DNA from: Streptomyces spirodelae | GTDB taxonomy: Bacteria; Actinomycetota; Actinomycetes; Streptomycetales; Streptomycetaceae | NCBI RefSeq assembly: GCF_017676385.1 | Contig: NZ_JAFFZN010000015.1 | Location: forward strand, 122,062 to 186,061 | Direction: 5' to 3' | DNA: 64,000 bases | Part shown: positions 7,646 through 15,647 of the stretch, piece by piece | Layout: each line of letters starts with the position of its first letter | How positions within the stretch are numbered: the stretch's first letter is position 1 | Translations under genes and position numbers: made by a program | Notes under the pieces: generated by a model | Seen by the model: only the letters and a program-made list of their open reading frames with translations | What the model was told of the DNA's origin: nothing | Databases searched by the model: none

Positions 7646-8015
7646 CTACGTGAGCGTGGCGTAGAAACCGAACCCCTTGTAACTGAAGTAGTCGATGAAC
7701 TCCTCAGGCTTCACCGCCTCCGGTTGCCGCATGTTCCAGGGGTTCCTCAAATGGACCATTCCGTCCTGCGCCCCGACCACCTCGTACGCGTGCCCCGCCA
7801 TCAGTTTGTGAGGTAGTGCCTTTTCGCCCGCCGCCTCGTCGAGCGGGCGCGTTCCAGCCACGATCGGCTTCTTGTCCGCGAGTTGCTTCTGCAGGTGGCC
7901 CTCCAACGCGGGGCTGGCACCTTCGCCTTGCGGGAGTGGGTAAACCGCGCTGTCCTCACCCGTGAGCTGGGTGAGCATCTCGGGCTGGTCCCACCGGCTG
8001 GTTTCCCGGTTGACC
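7646..8015 (-). pseudogene. C-terminal fragment of a calpain-like (C2) cysteine peptidase
   Basis: The frame encodes the last part of a calpain-type protease: MLTQLTGEDSAVYPLPQG, a GHAYEV motif with the expected catalytic His, and HLRNPWN with the catalytic Asn, ending in GFGFYATLT. The catalytic-Cys half is absent. Upstream in the same frame (VNRETSRWDQPE) the homology-like sequence stops near 8015, where DNA encoding a VOC protein in another frame begins. I read this as a remnant left by recombination, not as a functional protease. Confidence 0.6.
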
Positions 8016-8133
8016 GGGCGACCTCGACGAACGCGGGAAGTCCCGGCTCAAAGCGATGTTCCCACTGCTTGGCGAAGCCCAGCCGCTCGTACCAAACGAC
8101 CGCCGCAGTGTCCTCGACACGAAGAATGGGCAT
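8011..8133 (-). pseudogene. N-terminal fragment of a VOC / bleomycin-resistance protein
   Basis: Starting at MPILRVEDTAAVVWYERLGF the frame reads as the first strand-helix of a vicinal-oxygen-chelate protein, continuing RFEPGLPAFVEVAR. After about 40 residues it shifts into unrelated sequence that belongs, in another frame, to the calpain fragment. A complete VOC protein would need about 80 more residues. An alternative start lies at 8148. Confidence 0.6.
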
Positions 8134-8170
8134 GACTTCTTCGTCCATGGAGTCATCGTCGCAGACCGCC

Positions 8171-8200
8171 CAGGGCGAACGTTGCCTGATGCGGCACTAG
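8171..8200 (-). repeat. Right 30-bp terminal inverted repeat
   Basis: Exact reverse complement of 7143-7172, ending GATGCGGCACTAG at its outer edge. The two copies point outward and enclose 1058 bp including both repeats. Confidence 0.85.
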
Positions 8201-8322
8201 TTCGGTCGTCGGAAGCTGTTCCAGAGCATCCGGAAGCCTGCCGTAGGCCAGGGGAGATGATCAACTTCACCAGGCAAAGCGGCCCCGGGTCCCGAGGCCG
8301 CTTGACTGGTGACGCGACTGGA

Positions 8323-10113
8323 TCAGTCCGCGATGGGCAGGTAGACGCGGTTGCCCGCTGCCGCGAACTCCCTCGACTTCTCCAGCATCCCCGCCTCGAT
8401 TTCCTCGGGGGACGCACCTTCCTCACCGCCGAACTGCTCTGTGATGCTTCTGCTAATCTTCATCGAACAAAATTTCGGCCCGCACATGGAGCAGAAGTGT
8501 GCGGTCTTGGCAGGCTCGGCCGGCAGCGTCTCGTCGTGGAAGGAGCGGGCTGTGTCCGGGTCGAGGGCCAGGTTGAACTGGTCCTCCCAGCGGAACTCGA
8601 AGCGGGCGTCCGAGAGTGCGTCGTCCCAGTCCTGGGCTCCGGGGTGGCCCTTGGCCACATCCGCCGCGTGGGCCGCGATCTTGTAGGTGATCACGCCGGT
8701 CTTGACGTCGTCCTTGTCCGGGAGACCCAGATGTTCCTTCGGGGTGACGTAGCAGAGCATCGCCGTGCCCCACCAGCCGATCATCGCCGCGCCGATACCG
8801 CTGGTGATGTGGTCGTAGGCAGGTGCGATGTCGGTGGTCAGCGGGCCCAGGGTGTAGAACGGGGCCTCGTCGCAGACCTCCTGCTGGCGGTCGATGTTCT
8901 CCTTGATCTTGTGCATGGGCACATGGCCCGGGCCTTCGATCATGGTCTGCACATCGTGTGCCTTGGCGATCCGGTTGAGTTCCCCGAGGGTATCCAACTC
9001 GGCCATCTGCGCGGTGTCGTTGGCGTCCGCGATCGAGCCGGGGCGCAGCCCGTCGCCGAGCGAGAACGTCACGTCGTACGCGCGCAGGATCTCGCACAGC
9101 TCGCTGAAGTGCTCGTACAGGAAGCTCTCCCTGTGGTGCGCCAGGCACCACGCGGCCATGATCGAGCCGCCGCGCGAGACGATTCCGGTCTTGCGGCGGG
9201 CGGTGAGCGGGACGTAGCGGAGGAGGACGCCCGCGTGCACGGTCATGTAGTCGACGCCCTGCTCGCACTGCTCGATGACGGTGTCCTTGTACACCTCCCA
9301 GGACAGCTCCTCGGCCTTGCCGTCCACCTTCTCCAGCGCCTGGTACAGCGGCACCGTGCCGATGGGGACGGGGGAGTTGCGCAGCACCCACTCGCGGGTG
9401 GTGTGGATGTTGCGCCCCGTCGAGAGGTCCATGACGGTGTCGGCGCCCCAGCGGGTCGCCCACGTCATCTTCTCGACCTCCTCCTCGATGGAGGAGGTGA
9501 CGGCCGAGTTGCCGATGTTGGCGTTCACCTTCACCAGGAAGTTCTTCCCGATGATCATCGGCTCGGTCTCGGGGTGGTTCACATTGGCGGGCAGTACGGC
9601 GCGGCCCGCGGCGATCTCGTCCCGGACGAACTCGGGTGCGAGGTTCTCGCGGAGGGCGACGTACTCCATCTCCGGGGTGATCTCGCCCCGCTTCGCGTAC
9701 GCGAGCTGGGTGACGGCGCTGCAGCCGCGGCCCCGGCGCGGCTGGCGGGGGCGGCCGGGGAAGACGGCGTCCAGACCTGCCAGATCAGTCGCTCCGCTCC
9801 GGACCAGCCCCCCGCGCGGGCTGGTGTGCTTGATGCCGTCGTCCTCGGGTCGCAGCTCCCGGCCCGCGTACTCCTCGGTGTCTCCCCTCTGGATGATCCA
9901 GTTCTCGCGCAGCGGCGCCAGACCGCGGCGCACGTCGGTGTCGATGTTGGGGTCGGTGTACGGCCCGGAGGTGTCGTAGAGCGTCACATCCGTGCCGTTG
10001 GTGAGATGCACGCGGCGGACCGGCACCCGGATGTCGGGGCGCGGCCCTTGCAGATATCCCTTGTGCGAGCCGATCGCGTTCTCGGCGCGCGCGTGTGCAT
10101 CCTGCGTGGTCAT
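8323..10113 (-). CDS. thiC: Phosphomethylpyrimidine synthase ThiC
   Basis: ThiC converts aminoimidazole ribotide to HMP phosphate for thiamine synthesis using SAM and a [4Fe-4S] cluster. The 596-residue product has the family core (GDGLRPGSIADANDTAQ, MIEGPGHVPMHK) and the C-terminal cluster ligands CSMCGPKFC (CX2CX4C). The ATG at 10113 was preferred to the GTG at 10122 because GGGAG lies 9 bases before it. A TPP riboswitch fills its leader. Upstream, on the other strand, lies the YibE/F-type gene. Confidence is very high. Confidence 0.98.
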   Translation of the reverse strand: MTTQDAHARAENAIGSHKGYLQGPRPDIRVPVRRVHLTNGTDVTLYDTSGPYTDPNIDTDVRRGLAPLRENWIIQRGDTEEYAGRELRPEDDGIKHTSPRGGLVRSGATDLAGLDAVFPGRPRQPRRGRGCSAVTQLAYAKRGEITPEMEYVALRENLAPEFVRDEIAAGRAVLPANVNHPETEPMIIGKNFLVKVNANIGNSAVTSSIEEEVEKMTWATRWGADTVMDLSTGRNIHTTREWVLRNSPVPIGTVPLYQALEKVDGKAEELSWEVYKDTVIEQCEQGVDYMTVHAGVLLRYVPLTARRKTGIVSRGGSIMAAWCLAHHRESFLYEHFSELCEILRAYDVTFSLGDGLRPGSIADANDTAQMAELDTLGELNRIAKAHDVQTMIEGPGHVPMHKIKENIDRQQEVCDEAPFYTLGPLTTDIAPAYDHITSGIGAAMIGWWGTAMLCYVTPKEHLGLPDKDDVKTGVITYKIAAHAADVAKGHPGAQDWDDALSDARFEFRWEDQFNLALDPDTARSFHDETLPAEPAKTAHFCSMCGPKFCSMKISRSITEQFGGEEGASPEEIEAGMLEKSREFAAAGNRVYLPIAD

Positions 10114-10124
10114 GAGACCCACTC

Positions 10125-10222
10125 CCTACGCCGGCATTACCCGGTAACAGGTTCGGCGGTCGGCGCAGCCGTTTCCGTGGTTCCTTCCACGGAGGTCAGC
10201 GCCCTCTCAGCCCCGTGCTCGG
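10125..10222 (-). promoter_or_regulatory. TPP (thi-box) riboswitch in the thiC leader
   Basis: Read on the minus strand, the leader contains CACGGGGCTGAGAGGGCGC, then a variable stem, then GAACCTGTTACCGGGTAATG and GCCGGCGTAGGGAG. These are the CUGAGA and ACCUGAU...GGGUAAUxCxxGCGxAGGGA signatures of the thi-box. The 3' end overlaps the GGGAG ribosome binding site of thiC, which suits control of translation initiation by thiamine pyrophosphate. Confidence 0.95.
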
Positions 10223-10312
10223 AGCTCCCGCGATGTGCAAAGGCATCTCTACGCTAACGGCACACCGCCCGGACTGAACACCCCGCATGGCCGTTCTTGC
10301 GATGATCGGGCG

Positions 10313-11788
10313 GTGACCCATTCCGACTCCGCCGACACCGCGCCCCCTGGCGGGCCCGCCACCGGCCACGCCGCCGGTGGCGGAAACCCGCACGCCGACG
10401 GCCACTCGCATGCCGAAGGCCACTCGCACGCCCACGCCCACGGCCACTCGCACGCCCACGCGCACGGGCCTGCCGCGCCCGTCTCCCGCCATCTGAGGAA
10501 GGTCATCGCGGCCGTGCTCGTGCCGTTCGCGGCCGCGGTGCTGACGGGCCTGGTGGTGCTGTGGCCGGGAGGCGCGCCGGACCACAAGCACGACCACTCG
10601 GGGGTCGGTTTCGACCGGCCGACATTCGCCGCGAAGGTCGTCGGGCTGGCCGAGGTCGACTGCGACAAGGTCAATGTCCAGCAGCCGCCCGCCTCCTCGG
10701 GCGGCGCAGCGCAGACCCCGGGCGGGACCCGGCAGGGGGGCTCACACGGCCCGTGTCACAAGGCGAAGATCGAGGTCACCGAGGGCAAGGACAAGGGCCA
10801 CACCTTCACCGAGGTGGTGCCGCCCGATGCCACCCGCACCTACTCCGTCGGTCAGGGCGTCGTCGTCGGCTACGCGGAGAAGGCGCCGCGCAATCTCCAG
10901 TACAGCGTCGTGGACGCCGACCGTGATGTGCCGATGCTGCTGCTCGCCGGCATCTTCGCGCTGGTTGTGGTGGCGGTCGGGCGGCTGCGCGGGGTGCTGG
11001 CGCTGGCCGGCCTCGTCATCAGCTTCGCCGTGCTGACGCTGTTCATCCTCCCGGCCATACTGCAGGGCTCCAACCCGCTGGTGGTCGCGGTGGTCGGAGG
11101 CAGCGCCATCATGCTGACCACGCTGTATCTGTGCCACGGTCTGTCGGCCAGGACCTCGGTCGCGGTGCTGGGCACGCTGGTGTCGCTGCTGCTGATCGGG
11201 CTGCTGGGCTCGCTGTTCATCGGCTGGGCCCGGCTGACGGGCAACACCGACGACCAGACCAGCCTGGTGCACGGGCTCTACCCCGGCATCGAGATCAGAG
11301 GGCTGCTGCTGGCCGGGGTGCTGATCGGCTCGCTGGGCGTGCTGGACGATGTGACGGTCACCCAGACCTCGGCCGTCTGGGAGCTCAGGGAGGCCGATCC
11401 GGGGGCGAGCTGGCTCCGGATCTACCGCTCCGCCATGCGGATCGGGCGCGACCACATCGCGTCCGTCGTCAACACGCTGGTGCTGGCCTACGCGGGGGCC
11501 GCGCTGCCGCTGCTGCTGCTGTTCTCCATAGCCCGCAGCGATGTGACGATGGTCGCCACGAGCGAGGTGGTCGCCGAGGAGATCGTCCGTACGCTCGTCG
11601 GCTCCATCGGCCTGGTGGCCTCGGTGCCGGTGACCACCCTGCTGGCCGCGCTGGTCGTCTCCGCCGACCGGGGCGGCCGCTCATCGGGTGCGCGGCCGAG
11701 CATTCCGGCTCCCTCGCCGGGTGTCCCGGCGGCGGCTCGTCGCCCCGCGGTCAGCGGTGGCCGCGGCCGCCGCCGCAAACCGAAGTGA
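10313..11788 (+). CDS. YibE/F-like integral membrane protein with His-rich N-terminus
   Basis: The GTG start (VTHSDSADTAPPGG) gives 491 residues; an upstream in-frame ATG at 10235 is possible but would overlap the thiC leader promoter region. Residues about 20-55 contain repeated HAHGHSHAHAHG-type motifs typical of metal-sensing or metal-buffering segments. One TM helix (about 60-80), an extracytoplasmic domain, and then about seven TM helices of the YibE/F family follow, with GSLGVLDDVTVTQTSAVWEL as a recognisable conserved stretch. YibE/F proteins are uncharacterised transporters; the His-rich tail suggests divalent metal binding (inference). Confidence 0.8.
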   Translation: MTHSDSADTAPPGGPATGHAAGGGNPHADGHSHAEGHSHAHAHGHSHAHAHGPAAPVSRHLRKVIAAVLVPFAAAVLTGLVVLWPGGAPDHKHDHSGVGFDRPTFAAKVVGLAEVDCDKVNVQQPPASSGGAAQTPGGTRQGGSHGPCHKAKIEVTEGKDKGHTFTEVVPPDATRTYSVGQGVVVGYAEKAPRNLQYSVVDADRDVPMLLLAGIFALVVVAVGRLRGVLALAGLVISFAVLTLFILPAILQGSNPLVVAVVGGSAIMLTTLYLCHGLSARTSVAVLGTLVSLLLIGLLGSLFIGWARLTGNTDDQTSLVHGLYPGIEIRGLLLAGVLIGSLGVLDDVTVTQTSAVWELREADPGASWLRIYRSAMRIGRDHIASVVNTLVLAYAGAALPLLLLFSIARSDVTMVATSEVVAEEIVRTLVGSIGLVASVPVTTLLAALVVSADRGGRSSGARPSIPAPSPGVPAAARRPAVSGGRGRRRKPK

Positions 11789-11793
11789 GGGAC

Positions 11794-12012
11794 TCACCAG
11801 TCACTGCGGCCGGCGGCGCCGGCCTTGAAGCGGCGGACGAGGTAGACGACTCCGCCGACCAGGGCGACAAAGATCAGCACCTTGAACAGCAGGCCGATGA
11901 GGAAGCCGACCACGCTGGCGATCAGGCCGCCGAAGACCACAAGGGCGATCACCGGTATGACGATCCATGTGACCCACCACGGCAGGCCGGAGAGGGTGCC
12001 TTTCGCGTCCAT
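11794..12012 (-). CDS. DUF5326-family small membrane protein
   Basis: The 72-residue product has two hydrophobic helices (WVTWIVIPVIALVVFGGLIA and VLIFVALVGGVVYLV) followed by a basic cytosolic tail. The MDAKGTLSGLPWW start is characteristic of a conserved streptomycete family (DUF5326, from memory). It converges with the YibE/F gene with a 5-base gap. Function unknown. Confidence 0.75.
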   Translation of the reverse strand: MDAKGTLSGLPWWVTWIVIPVIALVVFGGLIASVVGFLIGLLFKVLIFVALVGGVVYLVRRFKAGAAGRSDW

Positions 12013-12200
12013 GACTGTGTGCTCCGTCTCTGAGAGTTCTCGAAGGCCCTGTGCCCTCTGCCCTCGATGCTAGGGCGGGCCGCAAGGCGACGGGGTGGTC
12101 ACAGCCCCAACCCTCCCCTGAATCCGACCCTGAGGGGACCCTGAAGTGAGGAGCAGTCGCGGGGGGCCGGAGGGTCGGGGGCCGAGGGCGGGGGCGCTCC

Positions 12201-12518
12201 TCACCCCTCCGGGGGCGAGAAGACCACCAGGACGCGCAGGTCCTCGGAGATGTGGTGGAACTTGTGCGCCACCCCGGCCGGGACGTAGACGACGCTGCCC
12301 CGCGCCACATGGGTCGTCTCGTCGCCCACGGTGATCGATCCGCGTCCGCTGACGACGAAGTACACCTCGTCCTGGGCGTGCGGCTGCTGCCGGTCGACGG
12401 CGCCCGCGTCCAGCGCGTAGAGGCCGGCCGACATGTTGCGCTCGTGCAGGAACCGCAGATACGCGCCGTCGTTCACAGCGCGCTCCGCCTCCAGTTCCTC
12501 CAGGCGGAATGCCTTCAC
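12201..12518 (-). CDS. Cupin-domain protein
   Basis: The GTG start (VKAFRLEELEAERAV) follows an AGAGGGGA region and gives 105 residues. The single conserved beta-barrel is visible as PHAQDEVYFVVSGRGSITVG and, at the second motif, VPAGVAHKFHH; the His and Glu metal ligands of cupin motif 1 and the His of motif 2 are present. The substrate is unknown. It is divergent from the small membrane protein gene at 12567, with a 48-bp gap. Confidence 0.8.
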   Translation of the reverse strand: MKAFRLEELEAERAVNDGAYLRFLHERNMSAGLYALDAGAVDRQQPHAQDEVYFVVSGRGSITVGDETTHVARGSVVYVPAGVAHKFHHISEDLRVLVVFSPPEG

Positions 12519-12566
12519 CGCTGTCCCCTCTCCCTGACCCGGCTGCTGTTCTGCAACGATCGGTGT

Positions 12567-12944
12567 ATGAACTTCCTCATCAAGACGCTGGCCAACGCGG
12601 CAGCCCTCGCCGTGGCGACCTGGCTGCTCAGCGATATCGAGCTGACCGGTGGTTCGGAGGGCGAGAAGGCGCTCACGCTGCTTGTCGTCGCCCTGATCTT
12701 CGGCGTCGTCAACGTGGTGGTCAAGCCGATCGTGAAGCTGCTCTCGCTGCCGCTGCTGGTGCTCACGCTCGGGCTGTTCACGCTGGTCATCAACGCCCTG
12801 ATGCTGATGCTGACCTCGTGGGTCGCCGACAAACTGGATGTCAGCTTCCACGTGGACGGGTTCGGTACGGCGTTCCTCGGCGGCCTGATCATCTCCATCG
12901 TCGCCTGGGCCCTGCACCTGGTGCTCGACCGGGACCGGGACTGA
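12567..12944 (+). CDS. Phage-holin-4 (YvlD-like) family membrane protein
   Basis: The 125-residue product begins MNFLIKTLANAAALAVATWL and has four hydrophobic segments separated by short loops, with GVVNVVVKPIVKLLSLPL as the family hallmark. Despite the family name these are widespread chromosomal membrane proteins, not lysis proteins. It ends 5 bases before the tyrosine phosphatase gene and is probably cotranscribed with it. Confidence 0.8.
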   Translation: MNFLIKTLANAAALAVATWLLSDIELTGGSEGEKALTLLVVALIFGVVNVVVKPIVKLLSLPLLVLTLGLFTLVINALMLMLTSWVADKLDVSFHVDGFGTAFLGGLIISIVAWALHLVLDRDRD

Positions 12945-12949
12945 CGGCC

Positions 12950-13444
12950 ATGTACCGGGTGTGTTTCGTCTGTACGGGCAACATCTGCCGCTCGCCCATG
13001 GCCGAGGCCGTCTTCCGGGCGCAGGTGCGGGAGGCGGGCCTGGACGGGCTGGTGGAGGTCAGCAGCGCGGGCACCGGCAGCTGGCACCTGGGCGAGGACG
13101 CCGATCCCCGGACGGCAGCCGTACTGGGCACCGCCGGCTACCCGCTCCACCACACCGCGCGGCTGTTCGAGCCGGACTGGTTCGAACAGCACGATCTCGT
13201 CGTCGCGCTCGACGAGGGCCACGCCGCCGAGCTGCGGTCCATGGCGCGCAGCACCGCCGAGGCCGCGAAGGTGCGGCTGCTGCGCTCCTACGACCCCGAC
13301 GCCGACCCGGACCGGCTGAGCGTGCCCGACCCCTATTTCGGCGGCTCGCGCGGCTTCGCCGAGTGCCTGGCGATGGTGGAGGCCGCCGCCCCCGGGCTGC
13401 TGTCGGAGGTCGACGCGGCGCTCGAGGCCCGGGAGGCGGGCTGA
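12950..13444 (+). CDS. ptpA: Low-molecular-weight protein-tyrosine phosphatase
   Basis: The 164-residue enzyme has the P-loop CTGNICRS at residues 8-15 (nucleophile Cys8, Arg14) and the general-acid motif DPYF at Asp127, both correctly spaced for the LMW-PTP fold. In S. coelicolor/lividans the orthologous PtpA influences secondary metabolite production (from memory). The start ATG at 12950 follows the previous gene after 5 bases. Its TGA overlaps the ATG of the next gene as TGATG, so the phosphatase and the kinase-like protein are translationally coupled. Confidence 0.93.
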   Translation: MYRVCFVCTGNICRSPMAEAVFRAQVREAGLDGLVEVSSAGTGSWHLGEDADPRTAAVLGTAGYPLHHTARLFEPDWFEQHDLVVALDEGHAAELRSMARSTAEAAKVRLLRSYDPDADPDRLSVPDPYFGGSRGFAECLAMVEAAAPGLLSEVDAALEAREAG

Positions 13445-14364
13445 TGGGCCCGGCGCCGCCCGGGAGCCGGAGCCTGGAACAGCGCGTCGCCCGGCTGCTG
13501 GGGTACGCCGTCGCGTCTGCCGCTCCGGTCGGTGGTGGCTCGATCTGTGACGCCTACCGGGTCTCCGGCGGCCTCGGCGGCGAGCAGGACGGAGGACCGT
13601 TCGAGACCGTCTTCGCCAAGTCGCTGGACGCCGCGCCCGCCGACTTCTTCGCCGCCGAGGCCGCCGGGCTCGCGCGGCTGCGCGCCACCGGCGCCGTGCG
13701 TGTGCCCAGGGTGTACGCCGTCGAGCGGGACGTTCTCGTGCTGGAGTGGATGGAGCCGGGGGCGCCCGACCGGTCGGCGGCCGAGCGGTTCGGGCGGCAG
13801 CTGGCCGCGCTCCACGAGTCCCCGGCGCCGTCCTGGGGAACCCCCGGCGAGCCCTGCTATCTGGGCCCGTTGCCGCTGACGTCACCGCCCGAACCGGTGA
13901 CCGAACCGGGGGCCTGGCCACGCTTCCACGCCGAGCACCGGCTGCTGCCGCTGCTGCGCGCCGCCGTGGACAGCGCCCATATCGGGCCGCGGGACGCACG
14001 GGACGTCGAGCGCCTGTGCGACCGGCTCGACGACCAGGCCGTGGCCGGACCCCCGCAGCCGCCCGCCGTCATCCACGGCGACCTGTGGTCGGGCAATGTG
14101 CACTGGGCGGCGGACGGCGGGGCCGTGCTGATCGACCCGGCCGCACAAGGCGGCCACCCCGAGACCGATCTGGCGATGCTCCAGCTGTTCGGCTGCCCCG
14201 AACTGCCGCGCATCCTCGCCGCGTACGAAGAGGTACGGCCGCTGCCGGGGCGGCAGTCGCGGCTGCCGCTGCACCAACTCCAGCACCTGCTGGTACACGC
14301 CGTGCTCTTCGGCGGCGGTTACGGTGCCCAGAGCGGCGCCGCCGCGCGGGGCGCTCTCGCGTGA
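13444..14364 (+). CDS. Fructosamine kinase / APH-like phosphotransferase
   Basis: The 306-residue protein carries the aminoglycoside-phosphotransferase-like catalytic core: VIHGDLWSGNVHW (catalytic Asp and metal-binding Asn) and LIDPAAQGGHPETDLAML (the DFG-equivalent DPA). This combination is typical of fructosamine kinase family proteins, which phosphorylate glycated amines to promote deglycation. It overlaps the upstream tyrosine phosphatase by one base. A 20-bp tandem duplication covers its stop codon. Confidence 0.85.
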   Translation: MGPAPPGSRSLEQRVARLLGYAVASAAPVGGGSICDAYRVSGGLGGEQDGGPFETVFAKSLDAAPADFFAAEAAGLARLRATGAVRVPRVYAVERDVLVLEWMEPGAPDRSAAERFGRQLAALHESPAPSWGTPGEPCYLGPLPLTSPPEPVTEPGAWPRFHAEHRLLPLLRAAVDSAHIGPRDARDVERLCDRLDDQAVAGPPQPPAVIHGDLWSGNVHWAADGGAVLIDPAAQGGHPETDLAMLQLFGCPELPRILAAYEEVRPLPGRQSRLPLHQLQHLLVHAVLFGGGYGAQSGAAARGALA

Positions 14365-14385
14365 GGCGGGGCGCTCTCGCACGAG
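14346..14385 (+). repeat. 20-bp tandem duplication across a stop codon
   Basis: GCGGGGCGCTCTCGCGTGAG (14346-14365) is repeated at 14366-14385 with two mismatches. The first copy holds the last codons and TGA of the fructosamine-kinase-like gene; the second lies in the 3' untranslated region. Confidence 0.85.
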
Positions 14386-14444
14386 GGCGAACGTTGTGGT
14401 TGCGGCGCTCGCATGTTCCCTGAGGACCCGGCAAGGAGGTATGC

Positions 14445-15626
14445 ATGACCGCACCGGACGATCCGCCGCTCACCGGGCCACGGCTCGACTACGGGCCGGC
14501 CAACGACGCCGACGGCACCCGGGTGGTGCGAGCCGGACTGCCTGCCGAGGAGCCGTACGAGCCGCCGCTGCCCGGCCCCGTCTTCGCCGCGCACTACCAT
14601 CTGCCCGGCGAGGTGGAGGGAGCGCCGTACGCGTACGGGCGGGACGCCAACCCCACCTGGACCCGGCTGGAGCAGGCGATCGCCGACCTGGAGGCGCCGG
14701 GCGACCCAGACGCCGAGGCGGTCGCCTTCTCCTCCGGGATGGGGGCGATCTCCGCCGTACTGCTCTCGCAGGTCAGGCCCGGGCAGACGGTGGTGCTCCC
14801 CTCGGACGGCTACAACCTGCTGGCCGCCCTCCACGAACGGCTGGAAGGTTTCGGTGTCCAGGTGCGCACCGCCCCCACCGGCGGGGACGCGCAACTCGCC
14901 GAACTGGACGGGGCGAGCCTGCTGTGGCTGGAGACGCCCTCCAACCCGGGGCTGGACGTGTGCGACATCCGCAAGCTGGCCGACGCGGCGCACGAGCGGG
15001 GCGCGCTGGTGGCGGTGGACAACACCCTGGCCACCCCGCTCGGGCAGCGCCCCCTCCTGCTGGGCGCCGACATCTCGGTGGCCAGCGGCACCAAGGCGCT
15101 GACCGGGCACGGCGATGTGCTGCTCGGCTATGTCGCCACCCGCGACGCACAGGTCGCGGCGGCGGTACGCGGCTGGCGCAAAACAGTCGGTGCGATTCCG
15201 GGGCCCATGGAGGCTTGGCTCGCGCATCGTTCGCTGGCGACGCTGGATGTGCGCACCCAGCGCCAGGCGGGCAACGCGCTCGCGGTCGCCGAGGCGCTGA
15301 CCGCGCGCCCCGAGGTGAGCGACGTGCGCCACCCGGGGCTGTCCGACGACCCCGCACATCCGCTGGCGGCCCGGCAGATGAGCCGCTACGGCTGCGTCGT
15401 CTCCTTCACCCTCCCCGACGAGGCGTACGCCAACCGGTTCCTGGCCCGGCTGAGGCTGGTGAGCGACGCGACCAGCTTCGGCGGGGTCCGCTCGACGGCC
15501 GAACGCCGGGGCCGCTGGGGCGGCGACGCGGTGCCGGACGGTTTCATCCGGCTGTCGGTGGGTGTGGAGGACAGCAGGGACCTGGTGAGGGACGTCCGCC
15601 GCGCCCTGGACGAGGCGGCGGGCTGA
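14445..15626 (+). CDS. Cystathionine gamma-lyase / gamma-synthase family PLP enzyme
   Basis: This 393-residue Cys/Met-metabolism enzyme has the PLP-binding lysine at about residue 217 in SGTKALTGHGD, the SSGMGAISAVLL phosphate-binding segment and a WLETPSNPGLDV motif. An AAGGAGG RBS lies directly upstream. The family splits or forms C-S bonds of cystathionine in transsulfuration; lyase activity is more likely, but the sequence alone does not settle lyase versus synthase. It converges with the membrane protein gene ending at 15648. Confidence 0.9.
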   Translation: MTAPDDPPLTGPRLDYGPANDADGTRVVRAGLPAEEPYEPPLPGPVFAAHYHLPGEVEGAPYAYGRDANPTWTRLEQAIADLEAPGDPDAEAVAFSSGMGAISAVLLSQVRPGQTVVLPSDGYNLLAALHERLEGFGVQVRTAPTGGDAQLAELDGASLLWLETPSNPGLDVCDIRKLADAAHERGALVAVDNTLATPLGQRPLLLGADISVASGTKALTGHGDVLLGYVATRDAQVAAAVRGWRKTVGAIPGPMEAWLAHRSLATLDVRTQRQAGNALAVAEALTARPEVSDVRHPGLSDDPAHPLAARQMSRYGCVVSFTLPDEAYANRFLARLRLVSDATSFGGVRSTAERRGRWGGDAVPDGFIRLSVGVEDSRDLVRDVRRALDEAAG

Positions 15627-15647
15627 GGCGTCAGGACCTCTTCGGCG

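Noticed and set aside
8056..10257. 733-codon plus-strand frame opposite thiC
   Set aside because: Shadow of thiC, which is certain from the CX2CX4C motif and TPP riboswitch.
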